DNA of 64,000 bases. Source: Microglena sp. YARC. Taxonomy: Eukaryota > Chlorophyta > Chlorophyceae > Chlamydomonadales > Chlamydomonadaceae. The stretch is from positions 18,456,249 through 18,520,248 of the forward strand of contig CM039466.1 of assembly GCA_022414725.1 (NCBI GenBank). The letters are read 5' to 3'. A model generated the notes under the pieces. It did not search any database. It saw only the letters and a list, made by a program, of their open reading frames with translations, and was not told where the DNA came from. The translations under genes and the position numbers were made by a program. This document shows positions 18,003-30,170 of this stretch, in pieces (within the stretch, counting starts at the first letter, position 1; each line of letters begins with the position of its first letter).

Positions 18003-20893
18003 TGGTTTGGATTCGTCGTCAATGAGGAGGAGATCAGGCCTGTATTTATCCCATGTGGCGTGGGGAAGATCAGGGGGTTTGAGGGTGGTTGGGGGTTTTG
18101 TGGGAATGTCGGAGTTCGCTTCACAAGTGCCTGCATCCATGTACATGGGGAGAGCCCCCAGAGCTCCTTTGGCTACTGCCTTTTGGATGATTTGGACCGC
18201 CTTATTATGTCTGTTAATAAACATTCCTTTGAAGACAGGGTGGCTGCACCCAGCAAGAATATGGCCAGCTCCGTCCTGTGCTTTGCGACAAAGAGAGCAG
18301 TTATCATCAGAGGGGGGGCTAGTGCTAGTACCATAGGGGCGTTTGTATCTGTACGCCAATTTCCTAGTCCATAAGCGTCCCCACCGAGCCTTGTGGATTT
18401 GTATTTTTTGCCACCATTTCATGTCGGTGGATTGCCAGAAACGATTACTAGCCTGAGGGAGGAGGAAGGGGTTGGCTTGCTCCCACATGGAGGAGTATAT
18501 GCCCGTGGTGTTGGCATGCCCGGTGTGCAGGGGGGTGGGAGGTTAGCCTTGATACCCTTGGTGAGATTGTTGGCCGGGTGCCGGGGGGCTGGTCCCCATT
18601 AATAGATTTGGGGGGCTGGACAGACGGCCAATGCATATTGAGGTGCGCATGTTCCCCTGTTTGAACTGGCCCAGTTACATTGTATCCTGTCGTCGCTTCT
18701 TTCGCGAGCGTGTCTGCCTCGTCATTCCCTATGATTCCTGAGTGAGATCGGACCTTAAGCAGGCGTGTGGTAGCAGCAGCGTTGTGTCTGTTGATAATGT
18801 GGATGGCGATGTCTTGCAGGAGGTCGCGGTGTTTGTTTTCCCGGGTCCTGCTGGGATGGTAAATGTGCAGGTTTAATAAGCTGCAAGGAACATAAGCTGT
18901 CGGAGTAGATGGTGAGTTCTTCATCTATTTCGGAGTGTATGAGTGCTTGTTGGATTGCCACGAGTTCGGCGCGATTGATGTCGGCAGTGATGCCCTGTCC
19001 GCCAGGGTCTATGCGGAGGCAACGTGCAGCGGCCCTGGGGAAGTATACGCCTGCCCCTAGGCGTAGGACGCCGTCTTTGTCTATGATGGCACTTCCATCT
19101 GTGTATAGAGCGAGGCCTGGTGCTTGTAGGATAGCATGTGTGCACGGGAGCACGGGGGGTGTTATGGGTGTGGGGTCTATCTGCATGGGGGTGGGTTGTT
19201 GTGCCCAGGTCTTAAGGAGGGAGCTAAGTGCCTTGGGTAGGTGGGTGGTAGGAAGGCCCAGTTGGGAGGGGGGGGGACCTGGTCGTGGGATGGAAGTGGC
19301 CCCATGTCCCTCATGGTTTGGGCCCATGTGGTGGGTGGGTTGTGGAGGTACTTGGCATGGCCAGCTGGGTTTGAGATGGCAATGAGTTTGTAGGTTCCTC
19401 TGTGTCTCTTGGTAGGGTTGAGTTTTCCCCCGTCCAGATTAGGGAGGGGGTGAGGGGTTTGGCCTTGGGAGGCAGAGTGGCTAGTTCCACAGCCCATGGG
19501 TGATTTAGGAGGGCGTTATGGGCATATGTGGGTTTTTGTGGGACCAAGAGAATGGTGCACGCGGGAATATCAAGGGTGTGAGCATGTATGGCACTGCCTA
19601 GTGCCCATCGAACAGCCTTGTGGGCTCTTCAGGTTCTGGCTGGTGAGGTGTGTGTTTCCCTCGTACCAAGGTTGGGTGTAGCAGTGGGGTCCTAAGCCAA
19701 ACAGTTGGCCAATGGGGGTGGGGGTGTTGCCCATGGGGAGGTGGGAACTCATTAGGAGGGGTGATGTGTCAAGGTCCGTTGTCATCCCAGGGTGGACATA
19801 GCTTTGTGTATGGCAGGGGAGACATTGGAGATGGTAGTGTCTTTGTGCTGTGATAGGAGGGTGGCTACGTCTCCAGCGAAGGTTCCTGTGCTGTGGAGGG
19901 TCCAGAGGTGGGGAGAGTGTGCCTTGGTGGTATGGTATCTGTGGTGGAGGAGGTGGAGTTGGGAGAGGGGTATATGACCGACACATTGGCCTGTTGGTGA
20001 GTAGATGTAGGTGGTGTCTCCGTTCTTGAGTTGGGAGGGAGGTGGTGGTACCTGTCATTCAGTGTACCAGCCTGTATGTGGTATTTGCCGGGGGGGTGGA
20101 TATCCCAGTCTGGGTGGTGGTCTGCCGTGTTAATGATGAGGTTTTGCCTGAGTTCGCCTATACCATTTGGCATCAAACTCTCCTCCCTCCGCCCACTGTC
20201 CTTGTTGTTGGAGGTTAGTGAGGTGGAGGTCTTGTCTGGGTGGAATGGAGGGGGAGGGGGCTTTGGGGGTAGTTTCAGTGTTGTAGGCATGGAGGAGTTC
20301 CTGAAATCTGGTGGGCCAACCAGCAGGGTGATTTGTTCCTCTGTGAGATGGACGGGGGACCAAGTGACCACAATGGAGGTGGCAGAGGAGTAGTTGTGGG
20401 AATGCACGGGGAGGCCAGCAGATATGTAACAAGGGAGATGGTGGCAGAGAATGGTGCATGGGGCTTTCTGGACCCTCCAATATCTGTGATGGGGGGTTTC
20501 TCTAGGTTCGTTAGCCTTCCTCTTTTGGGCTCTGAAGCCCAGGAGGTGGGTCAGGCTGTGTTGGTTTCCATATAGGAGGTGGAGGAGCTTGGCTGGGGTT
20601 GGGGGAGCAAGAAGGTCTGGGGTAGAGACAGCATGCACCAGGTCGTCGGGGGAGCTGTTCTTACGGATGGTGTGGTGTTTGTGGTAGGAGGCGTCAGTAC
20701 ATTTGTGGGTGTCATTTCTGATGAATTGCATTCTGGCAGTCCAAGCAATCTTGGGGTCAGTGCTCCAGGCTTGAGCATACTTGGTGGGGTGAAGATAGGA
20801 CTCTCTGGCCCACCACATGTGTGCATTGGAGGCAGGGATCTCCTCGATATTATGCGTGGGGGGCTGTGTTGTGGTTGGGGTAAGGATGCCGGC
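18003..20893 (-). pseudogene. LINE RNase H region, copy 1 (no reverse transcriptase)
   Basis: Minus-strand block shared with 23131-26062. Reading 5' to 3': a region of about 300 codons of unknown fold (19865-20818; WTARMQFIRNDTHK, LLHLLYGNQHSLTHLLGF). A broken proline-rich stretch follows, then an RNase H type I domain: LYTDGSAIID, GITADINRAELVAI, TIYSDSLCSLQL and SHSGIIGNDEADTLA (about 18660-19110). Last is a LINE-type zinc segment, CSLCRKAQDGAGHILAGCSHP (about 18240-18300). The RNase H plus CCHC order is that of I/Jockey/plant-type LINEs. Its start is cut at the junction with the gypsy copy (20894) and its end at 18003. Several frameshifts split the RNase H between frames. Confidence 0.7.
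18448..19327 (-). CDS. RNase H domain of the LINE, copy 1 (two overlapping frames)
   Basis: The N-terminal half lies in one frame (18755-19327) and carries the first three acidic residues: the Asp of YTDGSA, the Glu of INRAELVAI and the Asp of YSDSLCS. The C-terminal half lies in a second frame (18448-18924), with the His and last Asp in KVRSHSGIIGNDEADTL. The shift falls near 18850, at a CCCGGG/GGG run. Together they make a full RNase H of about 150 residues, which would degrade RNA in RNA-DNA hybrids during target-primed reverse transcription. The break means this copy does not make it intact. Confidence 0.7.
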
Positions 20894-20895
20894 AT

Positions 20896-22721
20896 GAATG
20901 ACCCCAGCAGTAGCACGGACAATGGAGGATTTGAGAGAGGGCTACAAAGGGATTGTGCCTCCTATGCACATAGAGAAGGACAACGACAAGCAGGCATTCA
21001 CTAGTCCCTACCGCAAGCCACCTATAGAATTACATGCTCAAGACAAAGTCTGCGCTGAATTACTCCTGCTAGGCTTCATAGAGCCATCTCCTTCAGCTCA
21101 GCATGCAGCAAACCCTGTCGTCGCCTTGAAGAAAGGACCTGATGGCCAGTACACTGCAGACAGAGTGTGCTACAACTACAAGGCCATCAACCTCCTGACC
21201 AAGGACATGCACACAGGTTTCCCGATTGCAGAGGAATTGTTCCAAGACCTGGGTGACTCCAAGTGGTTTACACGAGTAGACCTGCGCTCGGGCTTCTACC
21301 AAGTCCACATGTCTGCCGGCTGCCAAGATTTCTCAGCCTTTTGGTGGGACAAGCAGCTCTACAGGTTCAAGCGTGTGCCCTTTGGACTAAAACAAGCACC
21401 AGCTTACTTCCAGAAGGTCATGGAAACTGATTTGGGCAAACGTGGTCTCCTCAAGTTCAGCAAGGTTTTCATTGACGACATTCTGGTCCACAGCGCCACC
21501 TTTGCTGATCACATCAAGGACGTGGAAGCAGTGCTACAGTGTCTCATCGACATCGGCCTCCGCATACACCCTGACAAGTCCTGCTTCGCACTAGACGCAG
21601 TAGGCTTCGATGTCAGCAACCATGGTCTCACCCCACAAGCAGCCAAAGTCCAAGCTATCAAGGACCTGCCCTACCCAAACAACCTCAAGGACTTCAAGAC
21701 CATCCTGGGTAAGCTGCGCTACTACGGTTGTTTTTGTGAAAACTTTTCAGCCATAGCCAGACCCCTCAATGACCTCACCAAGAATGATGTCAAGTGGACT
21801 TGGGGACCTGAGCACACAGCAGCCATGGACGCCATTAGGAGGAATATCAGCACACCAGGCAAGGTTTTGCGACGCTTTGACATCAACGCGCGCACCCTCA
21901 TCCACTGTGACTGGAGCCAACATGGATTAGGAGCAGTGCTCGGCCAGCTCGACTCGGAAGGTAACGAATACCTCGTCGCCTGTGCCAGCCGCAGCCTTAA
22001 CAAGCATGAAGCAGGGTACAGCAGCTTCAAAGGAGAAATGCTGGCTGCTTGCTGGGCTTGCAAGATCTTTCGAGTGTATGTCTTCGGACTACATTTCACA
22101 CTCGTCACTGATCACCAGCCTTTGCTGTGGATGTTTTCCTCTGCTAACGTCACCGGGGCCATCGCTCGATGGGCATGCATGCTGCAGTCATTTGATTTTG
22201 ACATCATGCACAGACCAGGTGCACAGCATGGCAACGCTGACGCACTGTCTCGGTTTCCCAGCCCCACAGCAGAGGACAACACTGCGCCTCGCATTGACCT
22301 GGACAGCGACCTGTACGCAGCATTTCCAACAGTGCCCACCAACCCTTATGTGCCCCTAGACCTGACACTAGGGCACATCGTGGACTACATCCTTGACGTC
22401 AGATCTGTCTTATCCATCTGCACAACACCCCCTGCGCTGCCGTCACATACATGGCCTAGAATGGCATCACTCTTTACGAGATGTGCGGGGGAATGTGTGC
22501 AGGATTGGAGGCAGCACTGCACAATGGCATCCAAGTTAACAGGTATATCTACAGCGACATTGCGCCCGCTGCTCAGACAGTCGCCCGCTATAGGACACAA
22601 GCTTTGACCAACCTCTACCCTCATCTGCTCAAGTCATACGCCTGCGACCATGCCTTCACGACGCTGCCCCTGGATGTGACCAAGATCACACCGGAACAGC
22701 TCATGACCGCAGCTGTGAACG
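20896..22721 (+). CDS. Ty3/gypsy RT, RNase H and methyltransferase N-part, inverted copy 1
   Basis: Plus-strand copy of the complement of about 14380-16200, with very few substitutions. The frame 20898-22607 is continuous from MTPAVARTMEDL through RT (VFIDDILVHS at about 21466-21495) and RNase H into the methyltransferase start SHTWPRMASLFTRCAGE. This shows RT and DNMT belong to one polyprotein. A 4-bp deletion (CTCA missing after GTGTGCA, near 22500) then shifts the frame; the rest of motif I and YIYSDIAP continue in 22481-22720. The copy starts abruptly at 20896 against LINE sequence and stops at a run of 14 A (about 22723). A 9-bp loss (DFLGF to GF) is seen in RT near 21600. Confidence 0.88.
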
Positions 22722-23130
22722 AAAAAAAAAAAAAAATAACGCCTGGAGGGGGCGTGGTGTTAAGGGACCCTCCCGTACGCCGCAGCTGGGGAAAGTCACC
22801 ATGGCAGACATAGTAAGTGTCACCCTCCAGGCGGGGGGACTCCTTCATGCGACGTGTGGCAAGAATGCTGGTACAGGAGGCGGTAATTCTCTGTGCAAGC
22901 TTAGAGATGAGTTTTGTCTACGTGTTCGCGACTGATCCCTAAGGTGGAGAGATTGGTAATAGTTGTGATTGGTTATGGTACCAGTGGTACCTATGGTGAA
23001 GACTAGGTAGTGTACAAGGAATCCTTGTTGTTGAAGGATACATTGGAGCTCCCTTATGCTGAACGCTCTTTTCCTGGAATTTGATTTGGTGGTTAGTGTC
23101 TGAGCAGTAGCCCAGTTCAACTAGGTAGGC
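22722..23130 (-). other. 3' end of the LINE RNase H element with homopolymer border
   Basis: Present only next to copy 2. Minus-strand frames carry KAYLVELGYCSDTNHQIKFQ and ILQQQGFLVHYLVFTIG, which resemble the last coding segment of LINEs after the zinc region. They are followed by a short 3' UTR. The stretch ends at A14 on the plus strand (T14 on the LINE sense strand), directly against the truncated gypsy copy. A T-run is not the usual LINE tail, so the border could be a rearrangement. Confidence 0.45.
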
Positions 23131-26062
23131 TTTTCTTGGTTTGGATTCGTCCGTCAATGAGGAGGAGATCAGGCCTGTATTTATCCCATGTGGCTTGGGG
23201 AAGATCAGGGGGTTTGAGGGTGGTTGGGGGTCTTGTGGGAATGTCGGAGTTCGCTTCACAAGTGCCTGCATCCATGTACATGGGGAGAGCCCCCAGAGCT
23301 CCTTTGGCTACTGCCTTTTGGATGATTTGGACCGCCTTATTATGTCTGTTAATATACATTCCTTTGAAGACAGGGTGGCTGCACCCAGCAAGAATATGGC
23401 CAGCTCCGTCCTGTGCTTTGCGACAAAGAGAGCAGTTATCATCAGAGGGGGGGCTAGTGCTAGTACCATAGGGGCGTTGTATCTGTACGCCAATTTCCTA
23501 GTCCATAGCGTCCCCACCGAGCCTTGTGGATTTGTATTTTTTGCCACCATTTCATGTCGGTGGATTGCCAGAAACGATTACTAGCCTGAGGGAGGAGGAA
23601 GGGGTTGGCTTGCTCCCACATGGAGGAGTATATGCCGTGGTGTTGGCATGCCCGGTGTGCAGGGGGGTGGGAGGTTAGCCTTGATACCCTTGGTGAGATT
23701 GTTGGCCGGGTGCCGGGGGGCTGGTCCCCATTAATAGATTTGGGGGGCTGGACAGACGGCCAATGCATATTGAGGTGCGCATGTTTCCCCTGTTTTGAAC
23801 TGGCCCAGTTACATTGTATCCTGTCGTCGCTTCTTTCGCGAGCGTGTCTGCCTCGTCATTCCCTATTGATTCCTGAGTGAGATCGGACCTTAAGCAGGCG
23901 TGTCGGTAGCAGCAGCGTTGTGTCTGTTGATAATGTGGATGGCGATGTCTTGCAGGAGGTCGCGGTGTTTGTTTTTTCCCGGGGTCCTGCTGGATGGTAA
24001 ATGTGCAGGTTAATAAGCTGCAAGGAACATAAGCTGTCGGAGTAGATGGTGAGTTCTTCATCTATTTCGGAGTGTATGAGTGCTTGTTGATTGCACGAGT
24101 TCGGCGCGATTGATGTCGGCAGTGATGCCCTGTCCGCCAGGGTCTATGCGGAGGCAACGTGCAGCGGCCCTGGGGAAGTATACGCCTGCCCCTAGGCGTA
24201 GGACGCCGTCTTTGTATGATGGCACTTCCATCTGTGTATAGAGCGAGGCCTGGTGCTTGTAGGATAGCATGTGTGCACGGGGAGCACGGGGGTGTTTATG
24301 GGTGTGGGGTCTATCTGCATGGGGGTGGGTTTGTTGTGCCCAGGTCTTAAGGAGGGAGCTAAGTGCCTTGGGTAGGTGGGTGTGGTAGGAAGGCCCAGTT
24401 GGGAGGGGGGGGGACCTGGTCGTGGGATGGAAGTGGCCCCCATGTCCCTCATGGTTTGGGCCCATGTGGTGGGTGGGTTGTGGAGGTACTGGCATGGCCA
24501 GCTGGGTTTTGAGATGGCAATGAGTTTGTAGGTTCCTCTGTGTCTCTTGGTAGGGTTGAGTTTTTCCCCCGTTCCAGATTAGGGAGGGGGTGAGGGGTTT
24601 GGCCTTGGGAGGCCAGAGTGGCTAGTTCCATAGCCCATGGGTTGATTTAGGAGGGCGTTATGGGCATATGTGGGTTTTTTGTGGGACCAAGAGAATGGTG
24701 CACGCGGGAATATCAAGGGTGTGAGCATGTATGGCACTGCCTAGTGCCATCGAACAGCCTTGGTGGGCCTCTTTCAGGGTTCTGGCTGGTGAGGTGTGTG
24801 TTTCCCTCGTACCAAGGTTGGGTGTAGCAGTGGGGGTCCTAAGCCGAAACAGTTGGCCAATGGGGGTGGGGGTGTTGCCCATGGGGAGGTGGGAACTCAT
24901 TAGGAGGGGTGATGTGTCAAGGTCCGTTGTCATCCCCAGGGTGGACATAGCTTTGTGTATGGCAGGGGAGACATTGGATGATGGTAGTTGTCTTTGTGCT
25001 GTGATAGGAGGGTGGCTACGTCTCCAGCGAAGGTTCCTGTGCTGTGGAGGGTCCAGAGGTGGGGAGAGTGTGCCTTGGTGGTATGGTATCTGTGGTGGAG
25101 GAGGTGGAGTTGGGAGAGGGGTATATGACCGACACATTGGCCTGTTGGTGAGTAGATGTAGGTGGTGTCTCCGTTCTTGAGTTTGGGGAGGGAGGTGGTG
25201 GTACTGTCATTCAGGTGTACCAGCCTGTATGTGGTATTTGCCGGGGGGGTGGATATCCCAGTCTGGGTGGTGGTCTGCCGTGTTAATGATGAGGTTTTGC
25301 CTGAGTTCGCTATACCATTTGGCATCAAACTCTCCTCCCTCCGCCCACTGTCCTTGTTGTGGAGGTTAGTGAGGTGGAGGTCTTGTCTGGGTGGAAATGG
25401 AGGGGGAGGGGGCTTTGGGGTAGTTTCAGTGTTTGTAGGCATGGAGGAGTTCCTGAAATCTGGTGGGGCCAACCAGCAGGGTGATGTTTGTTCCCTCTGT
25501 GAGATGGACGGGGGACCAAGTGACCACAATGGAGGTGGCAGAGGAGTAGTTTGTGGGAATGCACGGGGAGGCCAGCAGATATGTAACAAGGGAGATGGTG
25601 GCAGAGAATGGTGCATGGGGCTTTCTGGACCCTCCAATATCTGTGATGGGGGGTTTTCTCTAGGTTCGTTAGCCTTCCTCTTTTGGGCTCTGAAGCCCAG
25701 GAGGTGGGTCAGGCTGTGTTGGTTTCCCATATAGGAGGTGGAGGAGCTTGGCTGGGGTTGGGGAGCAAGAAGGTCTGGGGTAGAGACAGCATGCACCAGG
25801 TCGTCGGGGGAGCTGTTTCTTACGGATGGTGTGGTGTTTGTGGTAGGAGGCGTCAGTACATTTGTGGGTGTCATTTCTGATGAATTTGCATTCTGGCAGT
25901 CCAAGCAATCTTGGGGTCAGTGCTCCCAGGCTTGAGCATACTTGGTGGGGTGAAGATAGGACTCTCTGGCCTCACCACATGTGTGCATTGGAGGCAGGGA
26001 TCTCCTCGATATTATGCGTGGGGGGCTGTGTTGTGGTTGGGGTAAAGGATGCCGGCATGAAT
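23131..26062 (-). pseudogene. LINE RNase H region, copy 2 (indel-rich)
   Basis: Same content and order as 18003-20893. RNase H and zinc motifs are recognisable but scattered over frames because of many single-base insertions and deletions. Examples are CATGTTTCCCCTG for CATGTTCCCCTG, and CCCTATTGATT for CCCTATGATT. Substitutions are rare by comparison. The junction to gypsy sequence (GCCGGCATGAATGACCCCAG) is the same as in copy 1, so both units descend from one joined ancestor. Confidence 0.75.
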
Positions 26063-29027
26063 GACCCCAGCAGTAGCACGGACAATGGAGGATTTGAGAG
26101 AGGGCTACAAAGGGATTGTGCCTCCTATGCACATAGAGAAGGACAACGACAAGCAGGCATTCACTAGTCCTACCGCAAGCCACCTATAGAAATTACATGC
26201 TCAAGACAAAGTCTGCGCTGAATTACTCCTGCTAGGCTTCATAGAGCCATCTCCTTCAGCTCAGCATGCAGCAAACCCTGTCGTCGCCTTGAAGAAAGGA
26301 CCTGATGGCCAGTACACTGCAGACAGAGTGTGCTACAACTACAAGGCCATCAACCTCCTGACCAAGGACATGCACACAGGTTTTCCCGATTGCAGAGGAA
26401 TTGTTCCAAGACCTGGGTGACTCCAAGTGGTTTACACGAGTAGACCTGCGCTCGGGCTTCTACCAAGTCCACATGTCTGCCGGCTGCCAAGATTTCTCAG
26501 CCCTTTTGGTGGGACAAGCAGCTCTACAGGTTCAAGCGTGTGCCCTTTGGACTAAAACAAGCACCAGCTTACTTCCAGAAGGTCATGGAAACTGATTTGG
26601 GCAAAACGTGGTCTCCTCAAGTTCAGCAAAGGTTTTTCATTGACGACATTCTGGTCCATCAGCGCCACCTTTGCTGATCACATCAAGGACGTGGAAGCAG
26701 TGCTACAGTGTCTCATCGACATCTCGGCCTCCGCATACACCCTGACAAGTCCTGCTTTCGCACTAGACGCAGTAGGCTTCGATGTCAGCAACCATGGTCT
26801 CACCCCAGCAAGCAGCCAAAGTCCAAGCTATCAAGGACCTGCCCTACCAAACAACCTCAAGGACTTCAAGACCATCCTGGGTAAGCTGCGCTACTTACGG
26901 TTGTTTTTTTGTGAAAACTTTTTCAGCCATAGCCAGACCCCTCAATGACCTCACCAAGAATGATGTCAAGTGGACTTGGGGACCTGAGCACACAGCAGCC
27001 ATGGACGCCATTAGGAGGAATATCAGCACACCAGGCAAGGTTTTGCGACGCTTTGACATCAACGCGCGCACCCTCATCCACTGTGACTGGAGCCAACATG
27101 GATTAGGAGCAGTGCTCGGCCAGCTCGACTCGGAAGGTAACAAATACCTCGTCGCTGTGCCAGCCGCAGCCTTAACAAGCATGAAGCAGGGTACATGCAG
27201 CTTCAAAGGAGAAATGCTGGCTGCTTGCTGGGCTTTGCAAGATCTTTCGAGTGTTATGTCTTCGGACTAGGACATTTTCACACTCGTCACTGATCCCAGC
27301 CTTTTGCTGTGGATGTTTTCCTCTGCTAACGTCACCGGGGCCATCGCTCGATGGGCATGCATGCTGCAGTCATTTGATTTTGACATCATGCACAGACCAG
27401 GTGCACAGCATGGCAACGCTGACGCACTGTCTCGGTTTCCCAGCCCCACAGGCAGAGGACAACACTGGCGCTTCGCATTGACCTGGACAGCGACCTGTTA
27501 CGCAGCATTCCAACAGTGCCCACCAACCCTTATGTGCCCTAGACCTGACACTAGGCACATCGTGGACTACATCCTTGACGTCCAGATCTGTCTTATCCAT
27601 CTGCACAACACCCTGCCTGCCGCCGTCACATACATGGCCTAGAATGGCATCACTCTATACGAGATGTGCGGGGGAATGTGTGCAGGATTGGAGGCAGCAC
27701 TGCACAATGGCATCCAAGTTAACAGGTATATCTACAGCGACATTGCGCCCGCTGCTCAGACAGTCGCCCGCTATAGGACACAAGCTTTGACCAACCTCTA
27801 CCCTCATCTGCTCAAGTCATACGCCTGCGACCATGCCTTCACGACGCTGCCCCAGGATGTGACCAAGATCACACGGAACAGCTCATGACCGCAGCTGTGA
27901 ACGACCAATCACAGTGGCTCATCATAGCCGGTCCCAGAGTGCCAAGACTTCAGCCCGGCAAGGAGGCAACAGAGGACTCAAGGGACCCCGGGCCGCCGTC
28001 CTGCAGGCTTGTACCACCGTCATAGGGTACATCCAGCAGCTGCAGCACCCTCGGCAACCCCTCTAACATCGTGGAGAATGCAGCAATGCAGCACAACTTC
28101 CGATCAAAACATATTTGCTACGCAAGACTTCAACGCAGTCAACAGAACTCTCCGGCCTCCCTATCTGCACGTGGATGCTGCAACATTTCGACTCAGGAGC
28201 GCACAGACTCCCGCAACAAGTGGCAGAACTTGGTTGACCCCCTTGATCTCCAGCTCCAGCTCAACAAGACCCGTCGGACTGCCAACATTTCAGCCAACGC
28301 CTTCCTTGGATCCAGGACGGAGCACTACAAGGGTCTACAGATCAGACACAGCCCCTTTTTGCTTAGCAAACAAGATCGGACAAGAGCGCAACGTACTGCC
28401 TACTCTAGTAGCGTACCCTCTGTCTCGAGCCTTCAGACCGACAAGCCAGGCAGCATCTACTCTCTCCAGGGCGGCGCCCATGGTTTGAACCAAACCCTTC
28501 TGAGAGAGAACGCATGCTCGGATACCACACAGGAGCAACAGCAGCAACCAGGTCTCACTCAAACCAGAGGCATATCCTCACAGGCAACAGCATGGATCAG
28601 CGAGCCTTGGTAGCAATCATCAGAAAAGACCTTGGAAATGGCAAATCCCTACACGTCTGACAACTATGCTGGAATTCCAGCCACCCCCAGACCTGAGTTA
28701 CTACCTTCCCCCAGCCCTGCTCTTCTTCTAACAACTTCTCCCGGCTATCCAGCAATTCTGGCGGTCGCATATCAGACCCACGCCTCCCGACACGCCAGTT
28801 CTATGGCACTGAGCTTGCTTGCTGCTGGCAGTCACCAGGAGCAAGGCTGTCAAGCCACACATCTGGCCATCAAAGCCCCCTGCACCAGCCAACAGCCAAC
28901 AGCCACCAGCCGCCAGCCAACAGCCCCCAGCCCCCAGCCAACAGCCAATAGCCACCGACCCTCAGCCGTTGCAACACTCCCCTCCTTTGCCTCTTCTGCC
29001 ATCTTCAGCTCCAAGTCCTCCACTCGC
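26063..29027 (+). pseudogene. Ty3/gypsy RT, RNase H, DNMT and linker, inverted copy 2 (indel-rich)
   Basis: Plus-strand counterpart of the complement of about 13250-16200. RT motifs (WFTRVDLRSGFYQVHM near 26427; the FIDD region near 26640) and RNase H are present but broken by one-base indels. The DNMT part includes YIYSDIAP, the catalytic CQ region near 27935, FNAVNRTL, GQERNVLPTLVAYPLSRAF and ENACSDTT-frame remnants of the GYHTG region near 28525. The linker of Gln/Pro repeats ends at 29027. At the two sites where the 14-kb copy is broken this copy keeps the open state, an extra C near 27985 and GGA near 28532. It shares the 4-bp deletion of copy 1 near 27685. Confidence 0.78.
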
Positions 29028-29102
29028 CTAACAATGCCGAATGCTTTCCTGGTTGTTGTTCCCTGGGTTGCATGCCGGAAAGGGTCGTGGGTTCTTCCCC
29101 TT

Positions 29103-29906
29103 CTACCTGGGGTTCTGAGGGGGTAGGGAGGATTGCTGTTGCACTGGACTCTGTGGCTGTCTGTACTGCTGTTGGTACCCCTGCCCTATTGTATGGGGCT
29201 GTCCAGCCCGGATATCAAACTCCTCGTACTTCTTTGTGAATTCTGACATCAAGATGCGAGGCATGGGGTATAAGAGGCCTGCATTGTCGTAGCAGTCAAA
29301 CTTCTCATACTCCTCCTTTGTGTCGAGAGGGGTTACCTTGAGTGCGAGTGCTAGTCCAGTCTTGACCAGCTCGTAGAAATGAATGAGCTTCAGCTTCCAA
29401 GTGGCTGGGTTCATGATCGGTTGACCATGTTCGTTGACTTGGAGGGCTCCATTCAAGGAGTTTTGTGTCTGGAGAGCATTGCACTCATGGATCCACGCGG
29501 CTCCGTTGAACAAGACGAATGGTTGAGAGTTCTCATAGACTTGCACCATCATCTGTTCCCACAACTCCTCCACTGCAAGGTCTCTCTTGATGTTGACAAT
29601 GTAGCCCTTCATCATCAGAAGCCAGGCTCTGGTGTGTGATACGCTGCCGCCGTGTAGCTGTGATCCTTCTGTTGGAAGTTGCCATGATAGGACGGAACCG
29701 ACACCGATCATGAGTGCGACGTGACGTTCGCTGTCATTGCTATCAGCGTCGCTCACATCCCCTTGAAAGTCTGGTGGAGGTGGTCCCTGATCCTCTTCAG
29801 GAGGTGGGGGTGGTTCATCGTCAGAGTTAGGAGGGCTGGGGGGGTGGCCTCCCGGTTGATCAGGTGGTCCTCCTGTATCTGCCTCATCATCGGGGACACC
29901 GTCCAC
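29103..29906 (-). CDS. Gag-like ORF with acidic proline-rich N-terminus
   Basis: 267 codons. The first 65 residues are acidic and proline-rich (DDEPPPPPEEDQGPPPPDF). A globular middle follows (RAWLLMMKGYIVNIKRDL ... LIHFYELVKTGLALALKV), then a Gln-rich tail (GQGYQQQYRQPQSPVQQQ). It resembles a capsid-like protein but has no zinc knuckle. It ends at a TAG within CCCAG|GTAGAAG, which also looks like a splice donor. It lies 75 bp from the break where the inverted gypsy copy ends, so downstream pol of its own element may have been replaced. It probably belongs to the methyltransferase gypsy family. Confidence 0.45.
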   Translation of the reverse strand: MDGVPDDEADTGGPPDQPGGHPPSPPNSDDEPPPPPEEDQGPPPPDFQGDVSDADSNDSERHVALMIGVGSVLSWQLPTEGSQLHGGSVSHTRAWLLMMKGYIVNIKRDLAVEELWEQMMVQVYENSQPFVLFNGAAWIHECNALQTQNSLNGALQVNEHGQPIMNPATWKLKLIHFYELVKTGLALALKVTPLDTKEEYEKFDCYDNAGLLYPMPRILMSEFTKKYEEFDIRAGQPHTIGQGYQQQYRQPQSPVQQQSSLPPQNPR

Positions 29907-30170
29907 TGGTCAGAAGAATTGGCCGGATCACCCCTGGATTACCTCCTGGTCCATGCGGTGACTGACTGGGGTGGGATCCACTGTTGTCGGTTGGCTTGCA
30001 GGAAGCTGGTTGGCTGGTGAGGGATCTGGAAGCTGTCGGGGAGTGCGGGCAAGTCGTTTGCTGGGGCTTTCTACTTCCTCTTCTGAGCTGAAAAGGTTGT
30101 TTGTGGTCATGTGTGGAGGACCTGCTGCTTGTGTGTCGCAGTTGCGCCAGTGAAGGTCTCACTGAGGCGG

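Noticed and set aside
13250..29027. Palindromic missed-adapter read artefact
   Set aside because: The inverted copies are separated by non-palindromic LINE blocks in the same orientation, so a simple fold-back read does not explain the order.
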